Shown here one piece after another: positions 41,864 to 50,985 of a stretch of 58,442 bases of DNA. The translations under genes were made by a program, and so were the position numbers. Under the pieces are notes generated by a model, which worked only from the letters and a program-made list of their open reading frames with translations, was not told the DNA's origin and made no database searches. The stretch is from the NCBI GenBank assembly GCA_045863195.1, contig BTUI01000016.1, forward strand, positions 1 to 58,442, read 5' to 3'. Positions within the stretch are counted from its first letter, which is position 1, and each line of letters opens with the position of its first letter. Source of the stretch: W-Chloroflexi-9 sp045863195 (GTDB lineage: Bacteria > Chloroflexota > Dehalococcoidia > UBA2979).

Positions 41864-42642
41864 CAGTGTCCCCAGTCGACCACGCCGGGCGCATAGCGCA
41901 CGGCGATCAGCGTCAATCCCTGCGGTGGCGCAGCCGGCCCGGCGCTCGCCGGTGGGCCATCCACCATCTCTGCGAATTGGCCCGGCGTCCGCATTCCGCG
42001 TCCGACCGATGCCAGCGCGCCCACCGTGCGCCTCACCTGGTGGGGCAGGAAGCCATCCGCCTCCAGCACCACCGTCACCTCGTGCGGCCCGTCCCGCTCC
42101 ACCTCAGCCAGGAGGAGCGTCCGCACCGTGGGATACCCCGCCGGCACCGCACCGCCGAAGGCGGCCCAGTCCCGGTTCTCCCGGGGCAGCAGCGCCAGCG
42201 CCGCCGCCATGGCGGAGACGTCCAGCGGACGATCCACCTGCCAGGCCCGGTGCCGCTCCAGCGGCGACCGCTTCTGGCCGTCCAGGATGCGGTAGCGGTA
42301 CCGCCTCGACCGGGCATCACGCCGGGGGTCGAAGCCCGCTGCCACCTCCGCCGCCGCCCGCACCGCCACGTCCTCCGGGAGGAAGTGGTTGAGCGCGTCC
42401 CGGAAGGCCTCCGGCGCGTACGACGTCTGCGTCGTCAGCGCCGCCACCTGCCCGGACGCATGGACACCGGCGTCCGTCCGGCCGGCGAACGCCACTCGCT
42501 GGCGCTCCCCGGTGAACTCCTCCAGGGCGGCTTCCACCGTCCCCTGGACCGTCCGCTTCGCGGGCTGAAACTGGCTGCCCGCGAACTCCGTACCGTCATA
42601 CTCGAGGAGCAGCGCCAGGCGTCGCCCCTCGGATCTCTCCAC
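41863..42642 (-). CDS. truA: tRNA pseudouridine(38-40) synthase
   Basis: 259 residues, GTG start. Catalytic Asp57 in A-G-R-T-D-A-G-V-H-A, Y-D-G-T-E-F-A-G-S-Q, and F-L-P-H-Q-V-R-R-T-V-G-A in the C-terminal half. It modifies U38-40 in the anticodon stem. It lies between rplQ and rplM, a common position in Gram-positive and Chloroflexi genomes. Confidence 0.95.
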   Translation of the reverse strand: MERSEGRRLALLLEYDGTEFAGSQFQPAKRTVQGTVEAALEEFTGERQRVAFAGRTDAGVHASGQVAALTTQTSYAPEAFRDALNHFLPEDVAVRAAAEVAAGFDPRRDARSRRYRYRILDGQKRSPLERHRAWQVDRPLDVSAMAAALALLPRENRDWAAFGGAVPAGYPTVRTLLLAEVERDGPHEVTVVLEADGFLPHQVRRTVGALASVGRGMRTPGQFAEMVDGPPASAGPAAPPQGLTLIAVRYAPGVVDWGH

Positions 42643-42649
42643 CGTCGCG

Positions 42650-43000
42650 CTAGACGAGCTCGAGCCGCGCGATGCGCGCCGCGTCGCCCTTCCGCACGCC
42701 CAGCTTGATCACCCGCGTGTACCCGCCCGGGCGCTCCCGGTACTTCGGGGCCACGTTGTCGAACAGGTGCTGGACCACGTCCCGGTCTTCCATCTGCGCC
42801 AGCGCCAGCCGGCGGGAGTGGACGGTGTTGGTCTTGCCCAGCGTGATCAGCTTGTCGACGAGTCGCTTCGCCTCCTTGGCGCGCGCCTCCGTGGTCTGCA
42901 CGCCACCATCGCGGATGACCGCGGACGTGATCGTCCGGAACATCGCCAGGCGCTGCGACGTCGGCATGTCGAACCTGCGGCCGGCCTTACCGTGTCGCAT
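42650..43000 (-). CDS. rplQ: 50S ribosomal protein L17
   Basis: 116 residues. M-R-H-G-K-A-G-R-R-F start and the S-A-V-I-R-D-G-G-V-Q-T-T-E-A-R-A-K-E helix are conserved; Y-T-R-V-I-K-L-G near the C-terminus. Follows rpoA as in most bacteria. Confidence 0.97.
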   Translation of the reverse strand: MRHGKAGRRFDMPTSQRLAMFRTITSAVIRDGGVQTTEARAKEAKRLVDKLITLGKTNTVHSRRLALAQMEDRDVVQHLFDNVAPKYRERPGGYTRVIKLGVRKGDAARIARLELV

Positions 43001-43038
43001 TCGTCAGTCCCCTTCTCGATCCGGATGGAACAGGCCGC

Positions 43039-44106
43039 TTACGCGTCCTTGTTCCGCCCGGCCTCCTTCAGCGCTTCCATCAGGGCCGCGCCCAGCGCGC
43101 CCACCTGGCCGTCCGCGTCCGTCTCGTCGTCCGCCACGCGCGGCGCCGCAGCGACCGGCGCGTCCACGCGGCGGGACTCCGTGCGAGGAGCCGGGAACCC
43201 GTGCGCGATCAGCTTGTCGCGGAGCTCCAGGTAGGACTTCTCACCGAAGTTGCGGAGCGCCAGCAGCTCTTCCTCGGACTTCTCCAGCACCACGCCCACC
43301 GTGGTCAGGCCGGAGCGCTTGAGGCAGTTGTAGGCGCGGACCGACAGGTCGAGCGACTCGATCGGCATGTCGTAGCCCTCGAACGGCACCTCGTCGGTGC
43401 GGCCCGCGGGCTCCGCCACCGCCTCCGGGCGGCCCAACAGCTGGAACGGGAAGAACTGCTCGCGCAGGATCTCGGCGGCCATCGCCACGGCGGTCTGGCC
43501 GTTGATGGTGCCGTCCGTCCAGATCTCCAGGTCCAGCTTGTCGTAGTTGGTGTTCTGGCCCACGCGGGTGTTGGACACCTTGTAGTTCACCCGGCGCACC
43601 GGGGAGAACAGCGCGTCCACCGGGATCACGCCGATCGGCAGGCCCTCGGACACGGTCGCCGGCGAGTAGCCGCGGCCGCCCTCCACGTTCAGGTCCACGA
43701 CCAGGGAGGCGTCCTTCGAGTCGAGGGTCGCCAGCTGCAGGTCAGGGTTCACGATGTCGTAGTCCGCGGTCGCCTGGATCTGGCCGGCGGTCACCGGGCC
43801 CTCCCCGGACGCCTCCAGGAAGAGGCGGGCCGGGCGGTCGGCGTACGCGCGGAGACGGACTTCCTTCAGGTTGAGCAGGAACTCCGTCACGTCTTCCTTC
43901 ATGCCGGGGACGGTCGAGAACTCGTGCTCCACGCCCTCAATGCGGACGGACGTGATCGCCGCGCCCGGCAACGAAGACAGGAGGACGCGACGCAGCGCGT
44001 TCCCCAGCGTGGTCCCGTAGCCGCGCTCAAGCGGCTCCGCCACGATGTGGACGTACTCGTCGTCCTCCATCTCGATGCGGATCTCAGGATGCAGCAGGTC
44101 GGCCAA
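43039..44106 (-). CDS. rpoA: RNA polymerase alpha subunit
   Basis: 355 residues. N-terminal dimer domain (E-R-G-Y-G-T-T-L-G-N-A-L-R-R-V-L-L-S-S-L-P-G-A-A), then a linker and a C-terminal domain with L-R-N-F-G-E-K-S-Y-L-E-L. The tail after the C-terminal domain (about 40 residues, A-P-V-A-A-A-P-R-V-A-D-D-E and following) is longer than usual. Core transcription. Confidence 0.97.
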   Translation of the reverse strand: MADLLHPEIRIEMEDDEYVHIVAEPLERGYGTTLGNALRRVLLSSLPGAAITSVRIEGVEHEFSTVPGMKEDVTEFLLNLKEVRLRAYADRPARLFLEASGEGPVTAGQIQATADYDIVNPDLQLATLDSKDASLVVDLNVEGGRGYSPATVSEGLPIGVIPVDALFSPVRRVNYKVSNTRVGQNTNYDKLDLEIWTDGTINGQTAVAMAAEILREQFFPFQLLGRPEAVAEPAGRTDEVPFEGYDMPIESLDLSVRAYNCLKRSGLTTVGVVLEKSEEELLALRNFGEKSYLELRDKLIAHGFPAPRTESRRVDAPVAAAPRVADDETDADGQVGALGAALMEALKEAGRNKDA

Positions 44107-44173
44107 ACGGCACCTCTCTCGTCTCCTGTCCCCTGGCCACCGGGCCGGGGACGACGAGCATTGGCTCGCGGGA

Positions 44174-44782
44174 TTAGCGCGAGTAGTACTCGATCACGGC
44201 GTTCGGGTTGAAGTAGGTCTCCCAGTCGCCCGGGCCCGGCTCGGTGACCACGCGTCCCGTGATCGCCTTGCGGTCCAACTCCACCCACGCCGGCACGTCA
44301 CGGCTGCCGATCTCTTCCTGGAGCGTCTTGTAGTAGCCGCTCTTGCGGCCGCGCTCCGTGAAGGAGATCACCTGGCCCACCTTCACGCGCGCGCTCGGGA
44401 TGGACAGCTTCTTGCCGTCCACCGCGATCAGCCCGTGGGAGACCAGCTGGCGGGCCTGGGACCGCGTGGTGCCCAGCCCCATCCGGTAGACCACGTTGTC
44501 CAGCCGCTCTTCGAGCATGCGCATGAGGTTGTGGCCCGCCACACCCTGGCGCGTGGTGGCGCGCTCGTAGTAGCGGCGGAACTGCGCCTCCATCAGCCCG
44601 TAGGCGTAGCGCACCTTCTGCTTCTCGATCAGCTGCTGGCCGCGGTCAGAGATCTTGCGGCGGCGCACCGGCCGAGGCCCCGGAGGGTTCGGGCGGCGCA
44701 GCAGCGCGCACTTGGTCGTCCCGCACAGGGGCACCCCGTAGCGGCGGCACTTGCGGCACTTGGGGCCGACGTAGCGAGCCAT
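44174..44782 (-). CDS. rpsD: 30S ribosomal protein S4
   Basis: 202 residues. A zinc-knuckle-like set C9-x2-C12-x7-C20-x4-C25 at the N-terminus, then the S4 RNA-binding domain (R-L-D-N-V-V-Y-R-M-G, A-R-Q-L-V-S-H-G-L-I-A-V-D-G). It starts assembly of the small subunit and often represses its own operon. Confidence 0.97.
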   Translation of the reverse strand: MARYVGPKCRKCRRYGVPLCGTTKCALLRRPNPPGPRPVRRRKISDRGQQLIEKQKVRYAYGLMEAQFRRYYERATTRQGVAGHNLMRMLEERLDNVVYRMGLGTTRSQARQLVSHGLIAVDGKKLSIPSARVKVGQVISFTERGRKSGYYKTLQEEIGSRDVPAWVELDRKAITGRVVTEPGPGDWETYFNPNAVIEYYSR

Positions 44783-44797
44783 GAGTCCTCCGGGATC

Positions 44798-45202
44798 CTA
44801 TGTGCGCGGCCGGCGACGCGGCCGGCAGCCGTTGTGCGGGATGGGGGTGATGTCACGGATGCTGGAGACCCGCAGGCCCGCGGTGTTCAGCGCGCGGACC
44901 GCGGCCTCGCGGCCTGGGCCCGGGCCCTTCACGGCCACGTCCACCTCGCGCATGCCGTGCTCCATCGCCGCGGCAGCGGCGCGTTCGCCGGCCAGCTGCG
45001 CCGCGTACGGCGTGCTCTTGCGGGAGCCCTTGAACCCCACCACGCCCGCGCTGGCCCACGAGATCGTGTTCCCGTTCGGGTCGGTGATGGTGATGATCGT
45101 GTTGTTGAACGTGGACGACACGAAGACCTTGCCGCGCGGAACATTCTTCCGCTCTCGGCGACGGACTCGGGTCGCGGCGCTCTGCTGTCGTGCTCGGCCC
45201 AT
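44798..45202 (-). CDS. rpsK: 30S ribosomal protein S11
   Basis: 134 residues. A-S-T-F-N-N-T-I-I-T-I-T-D-P-N-G-N type block (here S-S-T-F-N-N-T-I-I-T), S-A-G-V-V-G-F-K-G-S-R-K-S-T-P and the C-terminal P-I-P-H-N-G-C-R-P. Platform protein next to the anticodon loop. Confidence 0.97.
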   Translation of the reverse strand: MGRARQQSAATRVRRRERKNVPRGKVFVSSTFNNTIITITDPNGNTISWASAGVVGFKGSRKSTPYAAQLAGERAAAAAMEHGMREVDVAVKGPGPGREAAVRALNTAGLRVSSIRDITPIPHNGCRPRRRPRT

Positions 45203-45217
45203 ACGGAACCGCCCTCG

Positions 45218-45598
45218 CTACTTCTTCGTCGCCTTCTTCTTCCCGGCCACGGTGCGCTTGGCACCGCGACGGGTTCGGGCGTTCGTCTTCGTCCGCTGCC
45301 CCCGGACCGGCAGGCCACGGCGGTGGCGCTGTCCCCGGTAGCAGTTGATCTCGATGAGACGCTGGATGTTGGAGCGCACGACGCGGCGGAGGTCACCCTC
45401 CACCACCATCTCGCCCTCGATCAGCGACCGCAGCCGCGCGACTTCATCGTCCGTCAGGTCGCGCACCATACGCGCCGGGTCGATGTTCGTCTGCTGGCAG
45501 ATCTTTGACGCCGTCGGACGACCGATGCCGTAGATGTACGGCAGCGAGAACGCCAACTGCTTTTCGCGAGGAATGTCCACCCCGGCGATGCGTGCCAT
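45218..45598 (-). CDS. rpsM: 30S ribosomal protein S13
   Basis: 126 residues. M-A-R-I-A-G-V-D-I-P-R start, Y-G-I-G-R-P-T-A helix-two-turn-helix, and G-L-P-V-R-G-Q-R-T-K-T-N-A-R-T-R-R-G in the C-terminal arm, with a Lys-rich tail. Confidence 0.97.
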   Translation of the reverse strand: MARIAGVDIPREKQLAFSLPYIYGIGRPTASKICQQTNIDPARMVRDLTDDEVARLRSLIEGEMVVEGDLRRVVRSNIQRLIEINCYRGQRHRRGLPVRGQRTKTNARTRRGAKRTVAGKKKATKK

Positions 45599-45607
45599 CG
45601 CTCGCTC

Positions 45608-45721
45608 CTAGCCCTGCCGCTGCTTGTGCTTCTTAGTGATGCAGATCACACGCAACTGGCCATGCCGGCGGATGATCTGGCACTTTTCGCAACGTCGCTT
45701 GACTGATGCCGATACTTTCAT
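45608..45721 (-). CDS. rpmJ: 50S ribosomal protein L36
   Basis: 37 residues, a small gene found by translating the gap between infA and rpsM. It begins MKVSASVKRRCEKC and has C11, C14, C27 and H32, the complete zinc ribbon (C+ form). 9 nt before rpsM. The start is set by the conserved M-K-V. Confidence 0.96.
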   Translation of the reverse strand: MKVSASVKRRCEKCQIIRRHGQLRVICITKKHKQRQG

Positions 45722-45748
45722 CGGCCGCTCCTGCTCTTCGCCTGACCG

Positions 45749-46006
45749 CTATCGGAAGCGGTACGTGATGCGCCCGCGCGTCAGGTCGTACGGGCTCAGT
45801 TCCACCAACACCCGGTCGCCCAGCAGGATGCGGATGTAGTTCATCCGCATCTTCCCGGAGATTCCGGCCAGGACGTGGTGGCCGTTCGCCAGTTCCACGT
45901 CAAACATCGCGTTCGGACGGGCGTCACGGATGACGCCCTCCACTTCGATGACTTCCTTCTTCGGTTCCCGCGGGCCGCGGGGCGCTGGTCGTTGTCCTCT
46001 GGCCAT
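45749..46006 (-). CDS. infA: translation initiation factor IF-1
   Basis: 85 residues. K-E-V-I-E-V-E-G-V-I-R-D-A-R-P-N-A-M-F-D-V, then H-V-L-A-G-I-S-G-K-M-R-M-N-Y-I-R-I and D-R-V-L-V-E-L-S-P-Y-D-L-T-R-G-R-I form the S1/OB fold. A basic, Pro-rich N-terminal extension of about 14 residues is unusual for IF-1 (72 residues in most bacteria). Confidence 0.96.
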   Translation of the reverse strand: MARGQRPAPRGPREPKKEVIEVEGVIRDARPNAMFDVELANGHHVLAGISGKMRMNYIRILLGDRVLVELSPYDLTRGRITYRFR

Positions 46007-46017
46007 GGGTTCCCGCC

Positions 46018-46782
46018 TTAGTCCAGGCGGGTCAATACCTCCGGACCATCAGCGGTGATGGCAACCGTCTCCTCGAAGTGGGCGGACAGGCTGCCGTCAG
46101 ACATGACCACCGTCCACTCGTCGTCCGTTTCTTCCGTCGCCGGGTCGCCGATGCTGAACATCGGCTCCAGTGCGAACACCATCCCCGCCATCAGCCGCAA
46201 CCCCGTACCCGGTCGCCCGTAGTTCGGGATGTGCGGCTCCATGTGCATCTTCCGGCCCACGCCGTGTCCGCCGTAGCCGGTGACGATGCCGTACTTCCCC
46301 TCCGCAACGGCGCCGATGGCTGCCGAGACGTCGCCCAGGCGGTTGCCCACCCGCGTCGCCTCAATGCCGGCCCACAGCGCGCGCCGCGTCGCGTCCATCA
46401 ACGCAGCCGCATCCGCGGAGACCGTCCCCACCCCCGCCGTAAAGGCGGCATCGGAGACGTATCCGCGGTACGTCACACCCAGGTCAATGCTGACGATGTC
46501 GCCCTCCTGCAGGACGCGCTCCCCGGGGATGCCGTGCACCAGCTCCTCGTTCACCGAGTAGCAGATGGCGCCCGGATAGGGCGGCTTCCCCATGGGCGCG
46601 TACCCGACGAAGGTCGGCTCCGCACCGCGCTCCGCAATCGCTTGCTTCGCCAGCCGGTCGAGGTCGTAGCCGGTCACGCCCGGGCGGATTGCCTCCGCCA
46701 GCAGCGCGCGCACCTCGGCGTTGATGCGGCCAGACTGGCGCATCAACTCCAACTCGGTGCGGGACTTCAACTCGACAGACAT
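46018..46782 (-). CDS. map: methionine aminopeptidase, type I
   Basis: 254 residues. Metal ligands are visible: D in S-I-D-L-G-V, D in V-S-D-A-A-F-T, H in G-G-H-G-V-G-R, E in F-A-L-E-P-M-F, E in E-E-T-V-A-I-T. It removes the initiator Met. Between adk and infA, as in many bacteria. Confidence 0.97.
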   Translation of the reverse strand: MSVELKSRTELELMRQSGRINAEVRALLAEAIRPGVTGYDLDRLAKQAIAERGAEPTFVGYAPMGKPPYPGAICYSVNEELVHGIPGERVLQEGDIVSIDLGVTYRGYVSDAAFTAGVGTVSADAAALMDATRRALWAGIEATRVGNRLGDVSAAIGAVAEGKYGIVTGYGGHGVGRKMHMEPHIPNYGRPGTGLRLMAGMVFALEPMFSIGDPATEETDDEWTVVMSDGSLSAHFEETVAITADGPEVLTRLD

Positions 46783-46797
46783 GACAGTGTACGCCCG

Positions 46798-47457
46798 TTA
46801 TCCCGCTGCCGTCACGCGACCGATCGCGTCCAGCAACCGGCGGGTGATGTCTTCCGGCTCACCCGTCCCATCGATGTCGTGCAGCTTGCCCTGCTTGCCG
46901 TAGAACTCGGCCAGCTGCTCCGTCCACGCCCGGTTGGTCTCCAGGCGCGCCTTCACCGTCTCCGGCTGGTCGTCCGCGCGCTGAGTGAGGGTGCCCCCGC
47001 ACTCGTCGCAGACCCCGGCCGCCTTCGGCGGCTTGGTCAGCATGTGGTAGATCGCGCCGCACTGGCCGCAGGACCAGCGGCCCGTCAACCGGCCCACCAG
47101 GTCCGCCTCCGGCACCTTGATATAAAGCACGGCGTCGATCTTCGAGCCCTGCTCGGCGAGCGCCTTGTCCAGCGCCTCCGCCTGCGGGATCGTCCGCGGG
47201 AAGCCGTCCAGCATCAGCCCGACCTTCGCGTCCGGCTTCGCGATCCGCTCGAGGAGCATGCCGATCGTCACCTCGTCCGGAACGAGCTTGCCGGCGCTCA
47301 TGTACTCCTGCGCCTGCTTGCCGAGGGCCGTGCCCTCCGCCGCAGCCTCGCGGAACATGTCGCCCGTGGAGATGTGGAGCAGCCCCTGCTTCGCGGCGAG
47401 GATCTTCGCCTGCGTGCCTTTACCGGCGCCGGGGAGCCCGAGGAGGATGAGCCGCAT
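46798..47457 (-). CDS. adk: adenylate kinase
   Basis: 219 residues from ATG 47457, sharing a base with the secY stop (TGATG). P-loop G-L-P-G-A-G-K-G-T (7-15), D-G-F-P-R-T, and a LID with C-G-Q-C and C-D-E-C, i.e. a four-Cys zinc LID of the Gram-positive/thermophile type. It balances ATP, ADP and AMP. Confidence 0.97.
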   Translation of the reverse strand: MRLILLGLPGAGKGTQAKILAAKQGLLHISTGDMFREAAAEGTALGKQAQEYMSAGKLVPDEVTIGMLLERIAKPDAKVGLMLDGFPRTIPQAEALDKALAEQGSKIDAVLYIKVPEADLVGRLTGRWSCGQCGAIYHMLTKPPKAAGVCDECGGTLTQRADDQPETVKARLETNRAWTEQLAEFYGKQGKLHDIDGTGEPEDITRRLLDAIGRVTAAG

Positions 47458-48806
47458 CAGGAAATGAACCCCTCGTAGTTGCGCATCATCATCTGCGCCT
47501 CGATCTGTCGCATGGTGTCGATCACCACACCGACCACGATCAGGAGGCCGGTCGCGCTGATCTGCAGCGCCTGCACGTTCGTCAGGCTCGTCGCCAGGAA
47601 CGGCAGCACCGCCACGAAGCCCAGGAAGAGCGCGCCACCCCAGGTAATGCGCACCAGCACGCGGCTGATGTACTCCTGTGTCGGACGGCCCGGCCGGATG
47701 CCCGGGATGAAGCCGCCCTGGCGCTGCAGGTTGTCCGCCAGGTTCTGCTGCTGGAACACCACCATCGTGTAGAAGAAGGCGAACAGCACCACCAGGAAGA
47801 ACGTGCCGAGCCAGTAGATCGGCCCCGTTGGCGAGAACCCGGTCTGCATCCACCCGGCGAACCGGGCGATCCAGCCCACGTCCACCGTCTCCGCCAGGAA
47901 CTGGAAGAAGACCGGCGGGAAGATCATGATCGAGGTCGCGAAGATCAGCGGGATCATGCCCGCGCTGTTGACGCGCAGCGGGATGTGCGACTGCCCCTGT
48001 TGCCGGTACAACCGGCCGCCCCGGAACGTGGACCGCGCGTACTGCACCGGGATGCGACGCTGCGCCTCTTGGAACAGGACGATGAGGGCCACCACCGCCA
48101 GCGCGATGATCGTGAGCAGCAACAGGCCGCCGATCGCCGCGCCCGTGCCCGTCAGCACACCGCGGCCGATCAGGCCCGGGATGCCGGCGACGATGCCGCC
48201 GAGGATGATCATCGAGACGCCGTTGCCGATGCCCTGCTCGGAGATCAACTCGCCGAGCCACACCAGGAACATCGTCCCCGCGACCATCGAGAACAGCGTC
48301 GCGATGGTCGGGAGCGCGTTACCGCCGGTGAAGCCGATGTCCGTCACGCCGCCCAGGCGCTGGATGAGGATGAGCTGGGTGTAAGCCTGGAAGGCCGCCA
48401 GCGGCACCGTCATCCACATGGAGTACATCTGCACCTTGTTCCGGCCCGCCTCGCCCTCCTGGGAGAGCGCCTGCAGGCGCGGGATCAGCGGCGTCGCCAG
48501 CTGCATCACGATCGTCGCCGTGATGTACGGGTACACGCCCAGCGCCGCGACGGACAGGTTCTGCAGCGCGCCGCCCGAGAAGATGTTCAGGAAGCCCAGG
48601 ATCGCGTTCTGGTCGAACGTGTTCTGGAGCTGGTCGCGGTCCACGCCCGGCACCGGGATGTGCGCGACGAAGCGGAACACCAGCAGCATCGCCAGCGTGA
48701 AGAGGATCTTGCGACGGACCTCCGGCTGGCCGAACGCCTCCACCGCCGCCTGAAGCAGGCGCGGCCGGGCGTTCTCACGTCGAGGCGTGTTGCTGGCGAA
48801 TGCCAT
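47457..48806 (-). CDS. secY: protein translocase subunit SecY
   Basis: 449 residues, 10 predicted transmembrane helices. F-V-A-H-I-P-V-P-G-V near the start, Q-L-A-T-P-L-I-P-R-L-Q, the plug/pore region, and I-P-G-I-R-P-G-R-P-T cytosolic loop near the C-terminus. The channel of the Sec export system. Confidence 0.97.
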   Translation of the reverse strand: MAFASNTPRRENARPRLLQAAVEAFGQPEVRRKILFTLAMLLVFRFVAHIPVPGVDRDQLQNTFDQNAILGFLNIFSGGALQNLSVAALGVYPYITATIVMQLATPLIPRLQALSQEGEAGRNKVQMYSMWMTVPLAAFQAYTQLILIQRLGGVTDIGFTGGNALPTIATLFSMVAGTMFLVWLGELISEQGIGNGVSMIILGGIVAGIPGLIGRGVLTGTGAAIGGLLLLTIIALAVVALIVLFQEAQRRIPVQYARSTFRGGRLYRQQGQSHIPLRVNSAGMIPLIFATSIMIFPPVFFQFLAETVDVGWIARFAGWMQTGFSPTGPIYWLGTFFLVVLFAFFYTMVVFQQQNLADNLQRQGGFIPGIRPGRPTQEYISRVLVRITWGGALFLGFVAVLPFLATSLTNVQALQISATGLLIVVGVVIDTMRQIEAQMMMRNYEGFIS

Positions 48807-48809
48807 GCG

Positions 48810-49307
48810 TTACTTCCCCTGCGCCTTGCGGCGGTGGACGCGGTTGCGAGGCGTGCGGTCGGCCGGGGCGGTCTCCTCGAAGGAGCCGCCGGCGGCGGTG
48901 ATCGCCTGCTTCGCGCCGTCAGACAGGCGCGGCGCCTTCACGGTGAGGGCGTGCGCCACATCACCGCGGGCGAGCACCTTGAACGGCTGGTCCGGGGCCT
49001 CCAGCAGCCGCGCGTTGAACAGCGCGGCGCCGTCCACCACGGAGCCGGCCGGGAACCGGTCGGACAGCAGGCCCAGGTTCAGCGGGAGGAACTCCACCCG
49101 CGTCGGGTTCTTGAAGCCGCGGAGGTGCGGCGCGCGCCGCACCAGCGGGATCTGGCCGCCCTCGAAGCCCGGACGCACGGTGCCGCGCTTGCGCTGGCCC
49201 TTCGCGCCGCGGGTCGCGGTGGTGCCGTGGCCGGACGCGTTGCCGCGGCCGACACGCTTGCGGTCGCGCTTCGCGCCCTCCGCCTGTCGCAGTTCGTGCT
49301 GGTCCAC
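48810..49307 (-). CDS. rplO: 50S ribosomal protein L15
   Basis: 165 residues. R-K-R-V-G-R-G-N-A-S-G-H-G-T-T-A-T-R-G-x-K-G-Q near the start and F-E-G-G-Q-I-P-L-V-R-R. The C-terminal 20 residues (T-P-R-N-R-V-H-R-R-K and following) are a basic extension. The start shares a base with the rpmD stop. Confidence 0.96.
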   Translation of the reverse strand: MDQHELRQAEGAKRDRKRVGRGNASGHGTTATRGAKGQRKRGTVRPGFEGGQIPLVRRAPHLRGFKNPTRVEFLPLNLGLLSDRFPAGSVVDGAALFNARLLEAPDQPFKVLARGDVAHALTVKAPRLSDGAKQAITAAGGSFEETAPADRTPRNRVHRRKAQGK

Positions 49308-49492
49308 TACTGGACCTCCTCAACGGCGACCAGGTGGCGGACCTTGGTGATCATCCCGCGGATCGCCGGGGAGTCATCCTGTTCCACCGTGTGCTGCAGG
49401 CGCTTGAGCCCCAGCGCACGCACGGTGGCCTTCTGGTCCTTGCCGTACCCAATCGCGGACTTCGTCCACGTGATGCGGAGTTTCTTCGACAT
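49307..49492 (-). CDS. rpmD: 50S ribosomal protein L30
   Basis: 61 residues. K-L-R-I-T-W-T-K-S-A-I-G-Y-G-K-D-Q, A-L-G-L-K-R-L-Q-H-T-V-E and I-R-G-M-I-T-K-V. The normal short bacterial form. Confidence 0.96.
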   Translation of the reverse strand: MSKKLRITWTKSAIGYGKDQKATVRALGLKRLQHTVEQDDSPAIRGMITKVRHLVAVEEVQ

Positions 49493-49501
49493 ACCGCGCT
49501 C

Positions 49502-50080
49502 CTACGCCCGCGCCAGCGCCAGGCGCTCGTTGCGGACCTGCTGCGGGTCGCGGAGGCGGCGCAGGCCATCGATGGTTGCGCGCACCACGTTCACAGAGTT
49601 GCGGGAGCCGTACGTCTTCGAGAGGACGTCCGTCACACCCACCGCCTCCATGACGGCGCGCACCGCACCGCCCGCGATCATCCCCGTACCGGGCGAGGCC
49701 GGCCGGATCAGGACGCTGGTGGCCTTGAACTGCGAGACCACGTCGTGCGCGATCGTCCCGTTGTTCATCTGCACCCGGAACATGGAGCGGCGAGCAATCA
49801 CGCCGCCCTTCCGGATCGCCTCCGGCACCTCGTTGGCGCGGCCCATGCCGAAGCCCACGCGGCCCTGGCCGTCACCCACGACCACGATCGCGGTGAAGGA
49901 GAAGCGACGGCCGCCCTTCACCACCTTCGCGACGCGGTTGATGAAGACGACCTTCTCGATGAACTCGGGCGTCTCGTCCTCTTCGCCCCGACGGCGGTCA
50001 CGCCGCGGGCCGCGGTTCTGGTCGCCCCTGGGGCCGCCCGGGCCGCCGCCACCGCGGCGCGGGCCCTGCTGCTGGACCAT
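49502..50080 (-). CDS. rpsE: 30S ribosomal protein S5
   Basis: 192 residues. F-I-E-K-V-V-F-I-N-R-V-A-K-V-V-K-G-G-R-R-F-S-F, then V-G-F-G-M-G-R-A-N-E-V-P. An Arg/Gly-rich N-terminal extension (residues 1-37) precedes the core and is longer than in E. coli. The start overlaps the rplR stop (TAATG). Confidence 0.96.
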   Translation of the reverse strand: MVQQQGPRRGGGGPGGPRGDQNRGPRRDRRRGEEDETPEFIEKVVFINRVAKVVKGGRRFSFTAIVVVGDGQGRVGFGMGRANEVPEAIRKGGVIARRSMFRVQMNNGTIAHDVVSQFKATSVLIRPASPGTGMIAGGAVRAVMEAVGVTDVLSKTYGSRNSVNVVRATIDGLRRLRDPQQVRNERLALARA

Positions 50081-50439
50081 TAGAACACCAGCCCTTCTTC
50101 GCGCGCGGCGTCCGCGAGCGCCTTCACGCGCCCGGCGAACCGGAAGCCGCCGCGGTCGAAGACCACGGACTCCACGCCCGCGGCCTTCGCGCGCTGAGCG
50201 ATCAGCGCGCCCACCTTGCGGGCCCGGTCGCTCTTGGACTCGGTCACGTCGCGCAGCGTCGACTCCATGTCGGACGCGGCCGCCAGCGTGCGGCCCGCCG
50301 TGTCGTCGATCACCTGGACGTAGATGTGCTGGTTGGACCGGAACACCGCGAGGCGCGGACGCTCCGTGGTGCCCTCCACGCGGCGGCGCACTCGCGTGTG
50401 CCGCCGGATCCGGGCCGCCTGACTGGTGCTGCCCGCCAT
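50080..50439 (-). CDS. rplR: 50S ribosomal protein L18
   Basis: 119 residues. R-R-H-T-R-V-R-R-R-V-E-G-T, R-P-R-L-A-V-F-R-S-N-Q-H-I-Y-V-Q-V-I-D-D, ending A-L-A-D-A-A-R-E-E-G-L-V-F. 5S rRNA binder. Confidence 0.97.
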   Translation of the reverse strand: MAGSTSQAARIRRHTRVRRRVEGTTERPRLAVFRSNQHIYVQVIDDTAGRTLAAASDMESTLRDVTESKSDRARKVGALIAQRAKAAGVESVVFDRGGFRFAGRVKALADAAREEGLVF

Positions 50440-50978
50440 TATCGGCCCTTCGTCTTTCCGGCCTTCAGCTTGATCACTTCACCGCGGTACCGGATGCCCT
50501 TGCCGTGGTACGGCTCCGGCGGCCGGACGCGGCGGATCAACGCCGCCTGCTGGCCCACCACCTGCTTGTCGATGCCATCGACGTGCACGAGGGTGTTGGT
50601 CTCCGCCACAAACGTGGCGCCGGCGATCGGCTTCATCTCCACCGGGTGGGAGTAGCCGACGTTCAGCATCAGGTTCGTGCCCTGCACCTGCGCGCGGTAA
50701 CCGGTGCCCTGGAGCTCCAGGGACTTCCGGTAGCCGGCCGTCACGCCCGTCACCATGTTGGCGATGAGCGCACGGGTCAGGCCGTGCAGCGCGCGCGTGC
50801 TCGGGCGGTCGTTCGGTCGTGTCACCACAACCTCGCCGTCCGCCACGGAGACGCGCACGTCCTGGTGGAGCTCCTGCTCCAGGGTGCCCTTCGGGCCAGC
50901 CACGCGGACGACGCCCCCGTCAACAGTGACGGTGACCCCCTGCGGGATGGCGACGGGCAGTTTTCCTACTCGCGACAT
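50439..50978 (-). CDS. rplF: 50S ribosomal protein L6
   Basis: 179 residues. M-S-R-V-G-K-L-P-V-A-I-P start, and the C-terminal R-R-V-R-P-P-E-P-Y-H-G-K-G-I-R-Y signature. Near the factor-binding site of the large subunit. Confidence 0.97.
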   Translation of the reverse strand: MSRVGKLPVAIPQGVTVTVDGGVVRVAGPKGTLEQELHQDVRVSVADGEVVVTRPNDRPSTRALHGLTRALIANMVTGVTAGYRKSLELQGTGYRAQVQGTNLMLNVGYSHPVEMKPIAGATFVAETNTLVHVDGIDKQVVGQQAALIRRVRPPEPYHGKGIRYRGEVIKLKAGKTKGR

Positions 50979-50985
50979 GGGGCGC